Of a stretch of DNA of 64,000 bases, positions 9,190 to 16,228 are shown in pieces. Position 1 is the stretch's first letter. Every line of letters begins with the position of its first letter. This DNA comes from Actinomycetes bacterium (lineage in GTDB: Bacteria; Actinomycetota; Acidimicrobiia; Acidimicrobiales; Microtrichaceae): assembly GCA_024222295.1 (NCBI GenBank), contig JAAEPF010000023.1:248001-312000 (forward strand), given 5' to 3'. The notes beneath the pieces were generated by a model. That model was not told where the DNA came from. It made no database searches and worked only from the letters and a program-made list of their open reading frames with translations. Position numbers and translations under genes: made by a program.

Positions 9190-9224
9190 GAGTAGCTCAG
9201 CGTCGTATCGACGCTGAGCTACTC
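9190..9224. repeat. Perfect 16-bp inverted repeat with 3-nt loop between convergent genes
   Basis: The arms are at 9190-9205 and 9209-9224 with TAT between them. The sequence could form a strong hairpin in either transcript. The motif CTCAGC recurs around it (near 9144, 9174, 9196 and 9243, plus the complementary arm). No T-run follows on either side, so a classical intrinsic terminator is not supported. It may act as a bidirectional U-less terminator or a protein-binding palindrome. Confidence 0.6.
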
Positions 9225-9291
9225 AGGAAAGGAACTCGAGTGGCTCAGCACGCGGTGATGGCGGGTCGCTCCGCCGGGTGGTCGCCGACGC

Positions 9292-10095
9292 CTATTCGGC
9301 GACGGCGACCTCGATGCGGTCCTGGTTCCAAGCCTTGGCGGACTCGAGCGCCTGGTTGGCTGCGTCGAGTAGCTCGGGGCCATCGAACGCGTGGGCGGGG
9401 TAGCAGGCCACTCCCGCCCAGAGCGTGTGATGACCTGATGCACTCACGAGGTTGCGGCGGATCCGCTCGACGGTCCACACCGCACCGTTTTCGGGTGTGT
9501 CCTCGAGGATCACCGCAAACGTGCCATCGCGGAGACGGCAGGCGATGTCGGAGTCGCGCAGGGTGTCGTTGACCGCCTCGGCGACCGTGGCCGGCTCCGC
9601 CTGCAATGGCCCGTCGTCGGGCATCCCCTCTGAAACCTCGAGCACTGCGACCGCGACCGGTCGCAGGTGCCGGCGGGCCGATGCGAGCCTCGAGTCGAGT
9701 GCGACCTTCAGGTAGTCCTCGCTGAACAGGTCGGTCTCGGGGTCGTTCAACGCTGCGCCGTTGAGGCTCGGCCGCGTGTCGGATCCGTCTGCCGCTGCAG
9801 GGTCTAGGAAGGTCATGGGATCGGCCTCGTCGGTGGGACCCGCCGGGGCAGGGTGGCCGCCCCCGCTGCTGCCTGTGGAGAGGTCGACCTCGTCCAACTC
9901 GTGAACCGCAGTTGATGCGGGCTGCATGACGCCGTTGGTGCCGGTCTCGGTGGGAAGCAGGGCCATCAGACCCGCCACGAATCCCACCGCACCTGCGGCC
10001 ATTCCCATGGAAGCGGTATCGCCGATCACCGCCCAGAGCCCGAGCGCCAGGCTCAGGGCGCCGACTATCACCGCCAAGGTCTTCGTGTTCAGCAC
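9292..10095 (-). CDS. Membrane protein with a degenerate GGDEF domain
   Basis: 267 residues from GTG 10093-10095, which has a GGGAG ribosome site 4 nt away; this start is preferred over ATG 10146. Two transmembrane helices occupy roughly residues 4-45, followed by an acidic linker of about 60 residues and a nucleotide-cyclase-like domain. The signature position reads RDGTF instead of GG(D/E)EF (in ACRLRDGTFAVILEDT), so diguanylate cyclase activity is unlikely. The protein could still bind c-di-GMP or serve as a sensor or scaffold. It is convergent with the CoA-transferase gene, and the threonine aldolase gene lies upstream on the same strand. Confidence 0.72.
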   Translation of the reverse strand: MLNTKTLAVIVGALSLALGLWAVIGDTASMGMAAGAVGFVAGLMALLPTETGTNGVMQPASTAVHELDEVDLSTGSSGGGHPAPAGPTDEADPMTFLDPAAADGSDTRPSLNGAALNDPETDLFSEDYLKVALDSRLASARRHLRPVAVAVLEVSEGMPDDGPLQAEPATVAEAVNDTLRDSDIACRLRDGTFAVILEDTPENGAVWTVERIRRNLVSASGHHTLWAGVACYPAHAFDGPELLDAANQALESAKAWNQDRIEVAVAE

Positions 10096-10184
10096 GCAAC
10101 TCCCATCGGCAGAAATGGCCCTCGTCTGAGTGGATTCATGACACAAGGCCGATCCGTATCACCGGCCGGTCCACCAAACCACGC

Positions 10185-11222
10185 TCACAGCGGGCGCGCA
10201 ACCGCCGCCACGAACCTGTCGACTTCGTCGGCTGTGGTCGACCAGCTGGTGACCAGCCGGGCCTCCTTGCGATCGTCGCCGGGCGGTGATGACTCGATGT
10301 AGTACCCGGCCCCGGCCTCTCGGGCCGCGACATCGGTCTCGTGGTCGATCAGCGCGAACACGATGTTGGCCTCGACCGGGTACACGATCTCGACGCCGGC
10401 TCCGGTCAGGCCGTGTGCGAGCCTCGATGCGCACTGGTTGGCGTGGTCCGCGTGTGAAAGCCACGCCCCGTCGTGGAGCCAGGCATTGAACTGTGCAGAA
10501 GCGAAGCGCTGCTTGGAAAGCAGGTGGCCGGTGCGTTTGCGTAGGCGCTCGATGTCGTCACGCAGCTCGTCGGAGAACACCACGACGGCCTCGGCTCCCA
10601 GTGCACCGCCCTTGGTGGCGCCGAAGGACATGATGTCGACGCCTGCGCGCCACGTGAGTTCGGAGGGGCTCGCACCGGCTGCCGCGACCGCGTTGGCGAA
10701 CCGTGCGCCGTCGAGGTGCACCTTCAGCCCATGGGCGTGTGCTGTGTCGCAGAGCGCGCCCACCTCGGCCGGGGAGTAGCGGGTGCCGGCTTCGGTGGCC
10801 TGGGTGATGGACAGCCCGCTCACCGCCGCGGTGTGCACGCCGCTGTCGCGACGGTGCTCGATGTGGTGCTCGATAGTGGCTGGTTCGAGCTTGCCGTGGT
10901 GGCCGGGAAGGGGGGTCACGGTCAGGCCCGAGCCGATCACGGTCGGTGCCGAGCACTCGTCGACCGCGATGTGCGCGAGTTCGTGGCACAGCACGGTGCC
11001 CCACACAGGGTTCGTCGCCGCGAGCGCCAGCGAGTTGGCGGCCGTTCCGGTGGGCACCGGGTAGACGGCGACGGGCCGCTCGAACACCTCGGCCATCGAC
11101 TCCTCGAGGCGAGCCGAGGCTTCGTCCATGCCGTAGGCGGCGTCGAACCGCTCGGCCTCGACCGAGATGGCAGCGAGAACTTCGGGGCAGACGCCCGAGT
11201 TGTTGTCAGAGGTGAGGTTCAC
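10185..11222 (-). CDS. Low-specificity L-threonine aldolase / beta-eliminating lyase family
   Basis: 345 residues from GTG 11220-11222, which gives the usual short N-terminus VNLTSDNNSG; a TTG at 11264 would add 14 residues and overlap the mutase gene. It is a fold-type I PLP enzyme: LHLDGARFANAV holds the Asp that contacts the pyridine nitrogen, and SFGATKGGALGAE holds the PLP-binding lysine (about residue 204). Family members cleave threonine or related beta-hydroxy amino acids to glycine and an aldehyde. The gene follows the B12 mutase by 19 nt and is probably cotranscribed with it. Confidence 0.85.
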   Translation of the reverse strand: MNLTSDNNSGVCPEVLAAISVEAERFDAAYGMDEASARLEESMAEVFERPVAVYPVPTGTAANSLALAATNPVWGTVLCHELAHIAVDECSAPTVIGSGLTVTPLPGHHGKLEPATIEHHIEHRRDSGVHTAAVSGLSITQATEAGTRYSPAEVGALCDTAHAHGLKVHLDGARFANAVAAAGASPSELTWRAGVDIMSFGATKGGALGAEAVVVFSDELRDDIERLRKRTGHLLSKQRFASAQFNAWLHDGAWLSHADHANQCASRLAHGLTGAGVEIVYPVEANIVFALIDHETDVAAREAGAGYYIESSPPGDDRKEARLVTSWSTTADEVDRFVAAVARPL

Positions 11223-11241
11223 TTCGGCGGCCCGACCCAGC

Positions 11242-13221
11242 TCAGCTTCGCTCGGCGAGGGCAAGATCTGCGATCGTGCCCATGATGCGCGTGAGCTCGT
11301 AGTCCTTGGGTGTGAACACCTCGGCCACCCCCAACTCCAACAGCTCCGGGCGGTCCTCCTCGGGGATGATGCCGCCTGCGAACACCGGCGCCTGCACTCC
11401 CTCGGCGCGCAACACCCGCAGCACCTCGGGGATGAGCTCCATGTGCGAGCCGGAGAGGATCGACACGCCGATCACGTCGACGTCTTCGTCGCGCGCCGCT
11501 GCCGCGATCTGCTCGGGCGTCAGCCGGATGCCCTGGTAGATGACCTCGAAGCCGGCGTCTCTTGCTGCCACGGCGACCTGCTCCGCGCCGTTGCTGTGGC
11601 CGTCGAGGCCGGGCTTGGCTATGAGCAGTCGGGGTGGGCCGCCGGGCGATTCCCTGAGTCGCTTCGCGATGCCGGAGAGTCCGTCGTCGGCACCGCGCAC
11701 GCCGACAGCGGCTGCGACGCCTGTGGGTGCGCGGTACTCACCGAAGACCTCACGCAGCAGCCCCGCCCATTCACCGGTGGTGCCGCCCGCGCGGGCGAGT
11801 TCGATGGTGGCGGGCATGATGTTCTCGTCGGTGCGGGCGACCCGCTCGAGTTCGCCGAGTGCAGCCTTCACGGCCTCGCTGTCACGATCGGCGCGCCACT
11901 GCTCCAGCTCGGCAATGGTGTCGGCCTCGACCTGGGGGTCCACCCGCAGGATGTTGTCCTCGCCGCCGAGGGGCGATTCGGCCGTCTCGGTGAACGCGTT
12001 GACGCCGATCACCTGCTGCTCGCCGGTCTCGATGCGGCGCATCCTCTCGGTGTGGGAGCGCACGAGGCGTCCCTTCAGTTCGTCGATGGCCTGGAAAGCA
12101 CCGCCGAGAGCCAGCACCTCGTCAAGTTCGGCCTGCACCGACTCCTCGAGCTCGTCGCACAGCGACTCCATCACGACCGACCCCTCGAACAGGTCGGGGT
12201 ATTCGAGAAGGTCGGTCTCGTTGGCGAGCACCTGCTGGATGCGCAGCGACCACTGCTGGTCCCAGGGGCGTGGGAGCCCGAGTGCCTCGTTCCAGGCGGG
12301 AAGCTGGATCGAGCGGGCCCGGGCGTCGCGCGAGAGCGTGACTCCGAGGGCTTCGAGAACGATGCGCTGGATGTTGTTCTCGGGCTGGGCTTCGGTCAGC
12401 CCGAGGCTGTTGACCTGCACGCCGTAGCGGAAGCGGCGGGCCTTGGGGTCGGTCACCCCGTAGCGCTCCTCGGTGATGCGATCCCACATGCGGGTGAACA
12501 CGCGCATCTTGGCGGTCTCCTCCACGAACCGCATGCCGGAGTTCACGAAGAAGCTGACGGACGCCACGACGCCGGCCATGTTGTCGGGGTCGACCTGGCC
12601 GGAGTCCCGCACGGCGTCGAGCACGCCGATCGCGTTGGCGAGCGAGTAGGCGATCTCCTGGGTGGGGGTCGCGCCGGCTTCCTGCAGGTGGTAGGAGCAC
12701 ACGTTCATCGGGTTCCACCGGGGAACGTGCTCGTTGCAGAACGCGAACATGTCGACGATGAGCCGCCGTGACGCCTCGGGCGGGAAGATGTAGGTGCCGC
12801 GGCTCAGGTACTCCTTGACGATGTCGTTCTGGGTGGTGCCGCGCAGTTCGGTGGACTCGACGCCCTGCTCGGCGGCGTTGGCGACGTAGAGCCCGAGCAG
12901 CCACGCGGCCGGGGCGTTGATCGTCATAGACGTGTTCATCTCGCCGGGCGGGATCCCGTCCAGGAGTGTGCGCATGTGGCCCAGGTGGGCGACGGGTACC
13001 CCGACCTTGCCGACCTCGCCGCGCGCGAGCACGTGGTCGGGGTCGTATCCGGTCTGGGTGGGTAGGTCGAAGGCGATGGAGAGACCGGTCTGCCCCTTGG
13101 CCAGGTTGGTGCGGTACAGCTCGTTGGAGGCCTTGGCCGTGGAATGCCCCGAGTAGGTGCGCATCATCCAGGGCCGGTCTCGCTGCTCGAGGTGTGCGGG
13201 CGACTCGGCGGTGTCCGTCAT
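11242..13221 (-). CDS. B12-dependent acyl-CoA mutase, MeaA/ethylmalonyl-CoA mutase type
   Basis: 659 residues from ATG 13219-13221. The N-terminal TIM-barrel mutase domain begins RDRPWMMRTYSGHSTA and contains GLSIAFDLPTQTGYDPDHV and NPMNVCSYHLQEAGATP. The C-terminal cobalamin domain has the base-off motif DxHxxG (D540, H542, G545), followed by SILSGSH and VFAGGIIP. The length and the motif set are closer to MeaA/ethylmalonyl-CoA mutases than to methylmalonyl-CoA mutases of about 730 residues, but substrate cannot be settled by eye. Either role fits the acyl-CoA carboxylase nearby. A long leader with an attenuator-like structure precedes it. Confidence 0.88.
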   Translation of the reverse strand: MTDTAESPAHLEQRDRPWMMRTYSGHSTAKASNELYRTNLAKGQTGLSIAFDLPTQTGYDPDHVLARGEVGKVGVPVAHLGHMRTLLDGIPPGEMNTSMTINAPAAWLLGLYVANAAEQGVESTELRGTTQNDIVKEYLSRGTYIFPPEASRRLIVDMFAFCNEHVPRWNPMNVCSYHLQEAGATPTQEIAYSLANAIGVLDAVRDSGQVDPDNMAGVVASVSFFVNSGMRFVEETAKMRVFTRMWDRITEERYGVTDPKARRFRYGVQVNSLGLTEAQPENNIQRIVLEALGVTLSRDARARSIQLPAWNEALGLPRPWDQQWSLRIQQVLANETDLLEYPDLFEGSVVMESLCDELEESVQAELDEVLALGGAFQAIDELKGRLVRSHTERMRRIETGEQQVIGVNAFTETAESPLGGEDNILRVDPQVEADTIAELEQWRADRDSEAVKAALGELERVARTDENIMPATIELARAGGTTGEWAGLLREVFGEYRAPTGVAAAVGVRGADDGLSGIAKRLRESPGGPPRLLIAKPGLDGHSNGAEQVAVAARDAGFEVIYQGIRLTPEQIAAAARDEDVDVIGVSILSGSHMELIPEVLRVLRAEGVQAPVFAGGIIPEEDRPELLELGVAEVFTPKDYELTRIMGTIADLALAERS

Positions 13222-13421
13222 GGGCACATTCTGCCTGCTTGGGCGGGCTGAAAACGAAAGAGGCCCCGGCCGGTGGCCGGGGCGATCACAGCAGCGGGGC
13301 GGAGCGAGGGTCACAAGGCGCCAGCACCTGGAGGGCGCTGGTGGCGATGCGTTTGGAGGGAGATTACGTGTCCCTCGCTCCATTGCCCCGGCTGTGTTTC
13401 GGTGGGGGCGAATCCACCGAT
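13222..13421 (-). promoter_or_regulatory. Structured 5' leader of the B12 mutase gene, attenuator-like
   Basis: About 200 nt separate the predicted transcription start (near 13421) from the mutase ATG. The leader can form a perfect 10-bp stem between 13372-13381 and 13301-13310, extended by three more pairs past an A-A mismatch. It encloses an 8-bp hairpin (13321-13328 with 13334-13341). A GC-rich terminator-like hairpin lies at 13263-13283. The segment at 13385-13392 is complementary to the 5' arm of that hairpin (13276-13283), so an antiterminator is possible. I could not find the B12 box or another known riboswitch core. It also accounts for the gene-free stretch here. Confidence 0.5.
13263..13283 (-). 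terminator. Intrinsic-terminator-like hairpin in the mutase leader
   Basis: A perfect 9-bp GC stem (13263-13271 with 13275-13283) with a 3-nt loop. Read on the minus strand it is followed directly by the T-rich run CTCTTTCGTTTT (13251-13262). It lies inside the leader, 40 nt before the mutase start codon, so it would act as an attenuator rather than a gene-end terminator. Confidence 0.55.
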
Positions 13422-13427
13422 GACCTG

Positions 13428-13456
13428 ATTATGGCTACTTACGGTGCAAATGCCAA
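13428..13456 (-). promoter_or_regulatory. Sigma-70-type promoter for the B12 mutase gene
   Basis: On the minus strand TTGGCA (13451-13456) and CATAAT (13428-13433) are separated by exactly 17 nt. They lie in a short AT-rich patch that stands out from the GC-rich surroundings. Initiation is expected near 13421. Confidence 0.6.
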
Positions 13457-13593
13457 CACCCATGGCGCCAAATTTTGTTATTTCATTGCGCCTGCCACTT
13501 TCAGTGACCTGACACGGCCGTCAAGTCTGAGTCGCTCACACTAAGTGACGAGTCGGGTTCAGCTGATGCAACGGGCCCGACCACAATGGAGCC

Positions 13594-13905
13594 ATGATCA
13601 CAGCCGCAACAGGCGCAGGACTGCTCGCCCAGGACGACTTCGAGTTCTTCCTGGGCGAGGACTTCTGGCCCTGGATGATCCTCGCACTCGGCGCGGCGCT
13701 CGTTGTGGGCAACGTGCTTGCACTGGTGCGCCCACCGGCCGATGTACGCGGCGGCTCGGCCGGCAATGCCCGCAAGGCCGGTGACAAGGGGTCAAGGGGT
13801 GGCGGATCGGTGGCCGCCGAGCGCCCACCGCTGGCCCGGAGCGTGGTGCTGATCGTGCTCGGCCTCGCAGCATCCGCCTGGGGTCTTGCCTCGCTGCTCG
13901 CCTGA
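13594..13905 (+). CDS. Small two-helix membrane protein, unknown function
   Basis: 103 residues. One hydrophobic helix covers roughly residues 26-45 (PWMILALGAALVVGNVLAL) and a second lies at the C-terminus (SVVLIVLGLAASAWGLASLL). A basic, Gly/Ser-rich loop of about 35 residues joins them and should face the cytoplasm. I do not recognise the family. It precedes the livG-like ATPase gene by 35 nt on the same strand, and a functional link is only possible, not shown. Confidence 0.6.
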   Translation: MITAATGAGLLAQDDFEFFLGEDFWPWMILALGAALVVGNVLALVRPPADVRGGSAGNARKAGDKGSRGGGSVAAERPPLARSVVLIVLGLAASAWGLASLLA

Positions 13906-13940
13906 AGGCCCGGCGTGACCGTCGCCTAGAGTCTCGTGCC

Positions 13941-14798
13941 GTGTTCGACGCGCTTCTCGAGACCCTGGACCTGAGTGTCCACTACGGCGGTGTCGTCGCC
14001 GTGGACCACACGAGCCTGCGAATAGGCGAGGGCGAGCTGGTTGGGCTGATCGGCCCCAACGGTGCAGGCAAGACCACCACGGTTGACGCCATGACCGGGT
14101 TCACCGCCCACACCGGTCGCGTGATCCTCGCCGGTGCCGACGTGTCGGAGGCGCAGCCCCACGAGCGGGCGCGGGCGGGCATGGCGCGCACATGGCAGTC
14201 CGTGGAACTGTTCGAGGACCTCAGCGTGCGTCAGCACTGTGAGGTGGCTGCGCACCGCGCCGGCTGGCGCGAGTTGTTCGTAGACGCTCTCGCTCCCTCC
14301 CGCACCCGTGACGGCGTGGCGGTGGAAGCGGCCCTTGATGCGATGGACCTCTGCGACGTCGCGTCGGAGAAGCCAACCGAGCTCCCACATGGCACCCAGA
14401 AGCTCGTGGGGGTCGCCCGCGCGCTCGCCTCGGAGCCGTCGGTGGTGCTGCTCGACGAGCCGGCAGCCGGCCTCGACTCCGCGGAGAGCCAGGAGTTCGG
14501 GCAGAAGCTGCGGAACATCGTTGACTCGGGTACCGCAGGCTTGCTGATCGACCACGACACGCAGTTGGTGCTCAGCGTGTGTGATCGGGTGTACGTGCTC
14601 GACTTCGGCTCCGTGATCGCCGAGGGCACTCCCGATGAGATCCGCAACGACCCGAAGGTGATCGAGGCATACCTCGGTGTTGGCGCCGAGCGAAAGGCCG
14701 AGTCGGCAAGCGAGGATCCCGCCCGGCCGCCGACCGTTGGCCGGTTCGCCGAAGCGGACGCCGACGCCGACCCCGATGGAGCAGGGGCAGAGTCGTGA
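13941..14798 (+). CDS. livG: Branched-chain amino-acid-type ABC transporter ATPase (LivG-like)
   Basis: 285 residues from GTG 13941. Walker A is GPNGAGKTT, the Q-loop region is RTWQSVELF, Walker B is VVLLDEPAAGLD and the switch His is in LLIDHDTQLV. The ABC signature is unusual: LPHGTQKLVGVARAL where LSYGxQR or LSGGQ is expected. The insert after the Walker A subdomain fits the LivG subclass. A low-complexity Asp/Ala tail of about 40 residues follows the core. The stop overlaps livF (GTGA). A TAGAGT box 8 nt before the start suggests a leaderless transcript. No LivH/LivM permease is in the window. Confidence 0.82.
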   Translation: MFDALLETLDLSVHYGGVVAVDHTSLRIGEGELVGLIGPNGAGKTTTVDAMTGFTAHTGRVILAGADVSEAQPHERARAGMARTWQSVELFEDLSVRQHCEVAAHRAGWRELFVDALAPSRTRDGVAVEAALDAMDLCDVASEKPTELPHGTQKLVGVARALASEPSVVLLDEPAAGLDSAESQEFGQKLRNIVDSGTAGLLIDHDTQLVLSVCDRVYVLDFGSVIAEGTPDEIRNDPKVIEAYLGVGAERKAESASEDPARPPTVGRFAEADADADPDGAGAES

Positions 14799-15496
14799 AG
14801 GTGCTCGACGTGTCCGGGCTGGACGCCGGCTACGAAGGACTCGCCGTCGTGCGAGGTCTCGACCTGTCGGTGTCAGAGGGCGAGGTCGTAGCCCTCCTCG
14901 GCCCCAACGGAGCGGGTAAGACCACCACGCTGCTCACGATCTCGGGTCTGCTGTCGCCGATGGCCGGCACGATCGAGTACCTCGGCGAGTCGGTCGCCGG
15001 GCGCAAGCCGTACCGGCTCGCCCGCGAGGGCCTGGCCCAGGTGCCCGACGACCGGGGGCTGTTCCCGGGCCTCACGGTCGAGGAACACCTCGACGTCGGA
15101 GTGTCCCGCAAGATGCGCGAAGAGGCCAAGGGTCGGGTACTCGGTTGGTTCCCTGCGCTGCGGCCGCTCATGGACCGCCGCGCCGGCCTGCTCTCGGGCG
15201 GCGAGCAGCAGATGCTCGCCCTCGCCCAGGTGCTCCTGCGCGAACCCAAGCTGTTGATGATCGACGAGATGAGCCTCGGGCTGGCCCCGATCGTGGTCGA
15301 GAGCCTGCTTCCCACCGTGCGGTCGATCGCCGAGCAGTCCGGGTGCGGAATCCTGCTGGTGGAGCAGCACGCTCCGATGGCCCTCGAGGTCGCCGACAGA
15401 GCCGTGATGCTCAACCACGGTGACGTGGTGGCCTCGGGCAGCGCTTCGGAAATAGCGGCGGACTGGGAGACCCTGCTGCAGGGCTACCTCGGCTGA
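14795..15496 (+). CDS. livF: Branched-chain amino-acid-type ABC transporter ATPase (LivF-like)
   Basis: 233 residues, the usual LivF length. Walker A GPNGAGKTT, Q-loop VPDDRGLFPGLTV, signature LLSGGEQQMLALAQ, Walker B LLMIDEMSLGLAP and switch ILLVEQH are all canonical. The VPDDRGLF segment and the LAPIVVE sequence after Walker B are typical of LivF. The GTG start overlaps the livG stop by 4 nt, so the two ATPases should be made together and form a heterodimer. The substrate-binding lipoprotein at 1-1311 is a possible partner, inferred from family only. Confidence 0.88.
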   Translation: MKVLDVSGLDAGYEGLAVVRGLDLSVSEGEVVALLGPNGAGKTTTLLTISGLLSPMAGTIEYLGESVAGRKPYRLAREGLAQVPDDRGLFPGLTVEEHLDVGVSRKMREEAKGRVLGWFPALRPLMDRRAGLLSGGEQQMLALAQVLLREPKLLMIDEMSLGLAPIVVESLLPTVRSIAEQSGCGILLVEQHAPMALEVADRAVMLNHGDVVASGSASEIAADWETLLQGYLG

Positions 15497-15604
15497 GCCG
15501 GGTCCGACCGTGCGATCCACTCTTCACAGGGCCGCCGGTACAATTCCCGTCCGGCTCGAGACGCGGGCCACGACCGCTACGGCGGAGAAGAAGGGACCCC
15601 CCAC

Positions 15605-16102
15605 ATGGCTGACCTGATCGCCATCGGATATGACGACATGACCACTGCCGAGCAGGCGCTCGACAAGGCCGAGGAGCTCGCGAAGGACCTCATCATCCAG
15701 CCCGACGCGCTGGCCGCGATCGTGCGCAAGGAAGACGGCAAGTTCCGCACGATCACCAACCAGCACGAGGTCGGCGCGGGTGCCACCTGGGGCCTTTTCT
15801 GGGGTCTGCTGTTTGGCGTGCTGTTCTTCATCCCCTTCTTCGGGATGGCGCTCGGAGCAGCGTTCGGCGCCCTCGGCGGCAAGCTCGCCAAGGACTCGAT
15901 CGACAAGAACTTCCAGGAGCAGGTGCGCGAGGCCCTTCAGCCCGGCACTTCGGCGTTGTTCATGATCGTTGAGCAGATGACGGGCGACAAGGCCCTCGAG
16001 GGCTTGGCACCGTTCGGCGGCACGGTCATCAAGACCTCCCTCTCCAACGAGGTCGAGGAAGAGCTCCAGCGTGAGCTCACCGGTGGCAGCGCCGACGCCT
16101 GA
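15605..16102 (+). CDS. DUF1269 family membrane protein
   Basis: 165 residues with the DUF1269 layout: an N-terminal alpha/beta segment (LIAIGYDDMTTAEQALDKAE), a Gly-rich hydrophobic hairpin around residues 58-95 (GLFWGLLFGVLFFIPFFG, then a Gly/Ala helix), and a C-terminal ferredoxin-like half (FGGTVIKTSLSNEVEEEL). The function is unknown; such proteins are often stress-linked. A TACAAT -10 box is present at 15539-15544, with a purine-rich site before the ATG. It ends before a strong hairpin at 16141-16179. Confidence 0.8.
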   Translation: MADLIAIGYDDMTTAEQALDKAEELAKDLIIQPDALAAIVRKEDGKFRTITNQHEVGAGATWGLFWGLLFGVLFFIPFFGMALGAAFGALGGKLAKDSIDKNFQEQVREALQPGTSALFMIVEQMTGDKALEGLAPFGGTVIKTSLSNEVEEELQRELTGGSADA

Positions 16103-16140
16103 GTCACTGGCTCGGCTGACGCCCACCTCATCGATGTTCC

Positions 16141-16179
16141 GTTGGTGCTGGACCACGCCAGGCGTGGCCCAGCACCAAC
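16141..16179. terminator. Long hairpin between convergent genes
   Basis: An outer stem of 11 bp (16141-16151 with 16169-16179) encloses an inner stem of about 7 bp closing near 16160. It is nearly symmetric and lies between the DUF1269 gene and the convergent peptidase gene. There is no T-run on either side, so it would be a U-less bidirectional terminator, a type proposed for Actinobacteria. Confidence 0.55.
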
Positions 16180-16228
16180 AGATCGGTGGCCTGAAGCGGT
16201 CGCCGGTCGGTCCCCGACGGCGGACGTG

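Noticed and set aside
11167-12771. 534-codon open frame antisense to the B12 mutase
   Set aside because: Shadow of a clearly coding sense strand.
13284-13421. Cobalamin riboswitch in the mutase leader
   Set aside because: Expected because the enzyme uses B12, but I could not find the B12 box or its conserved core; only generic attenuator features are supported.
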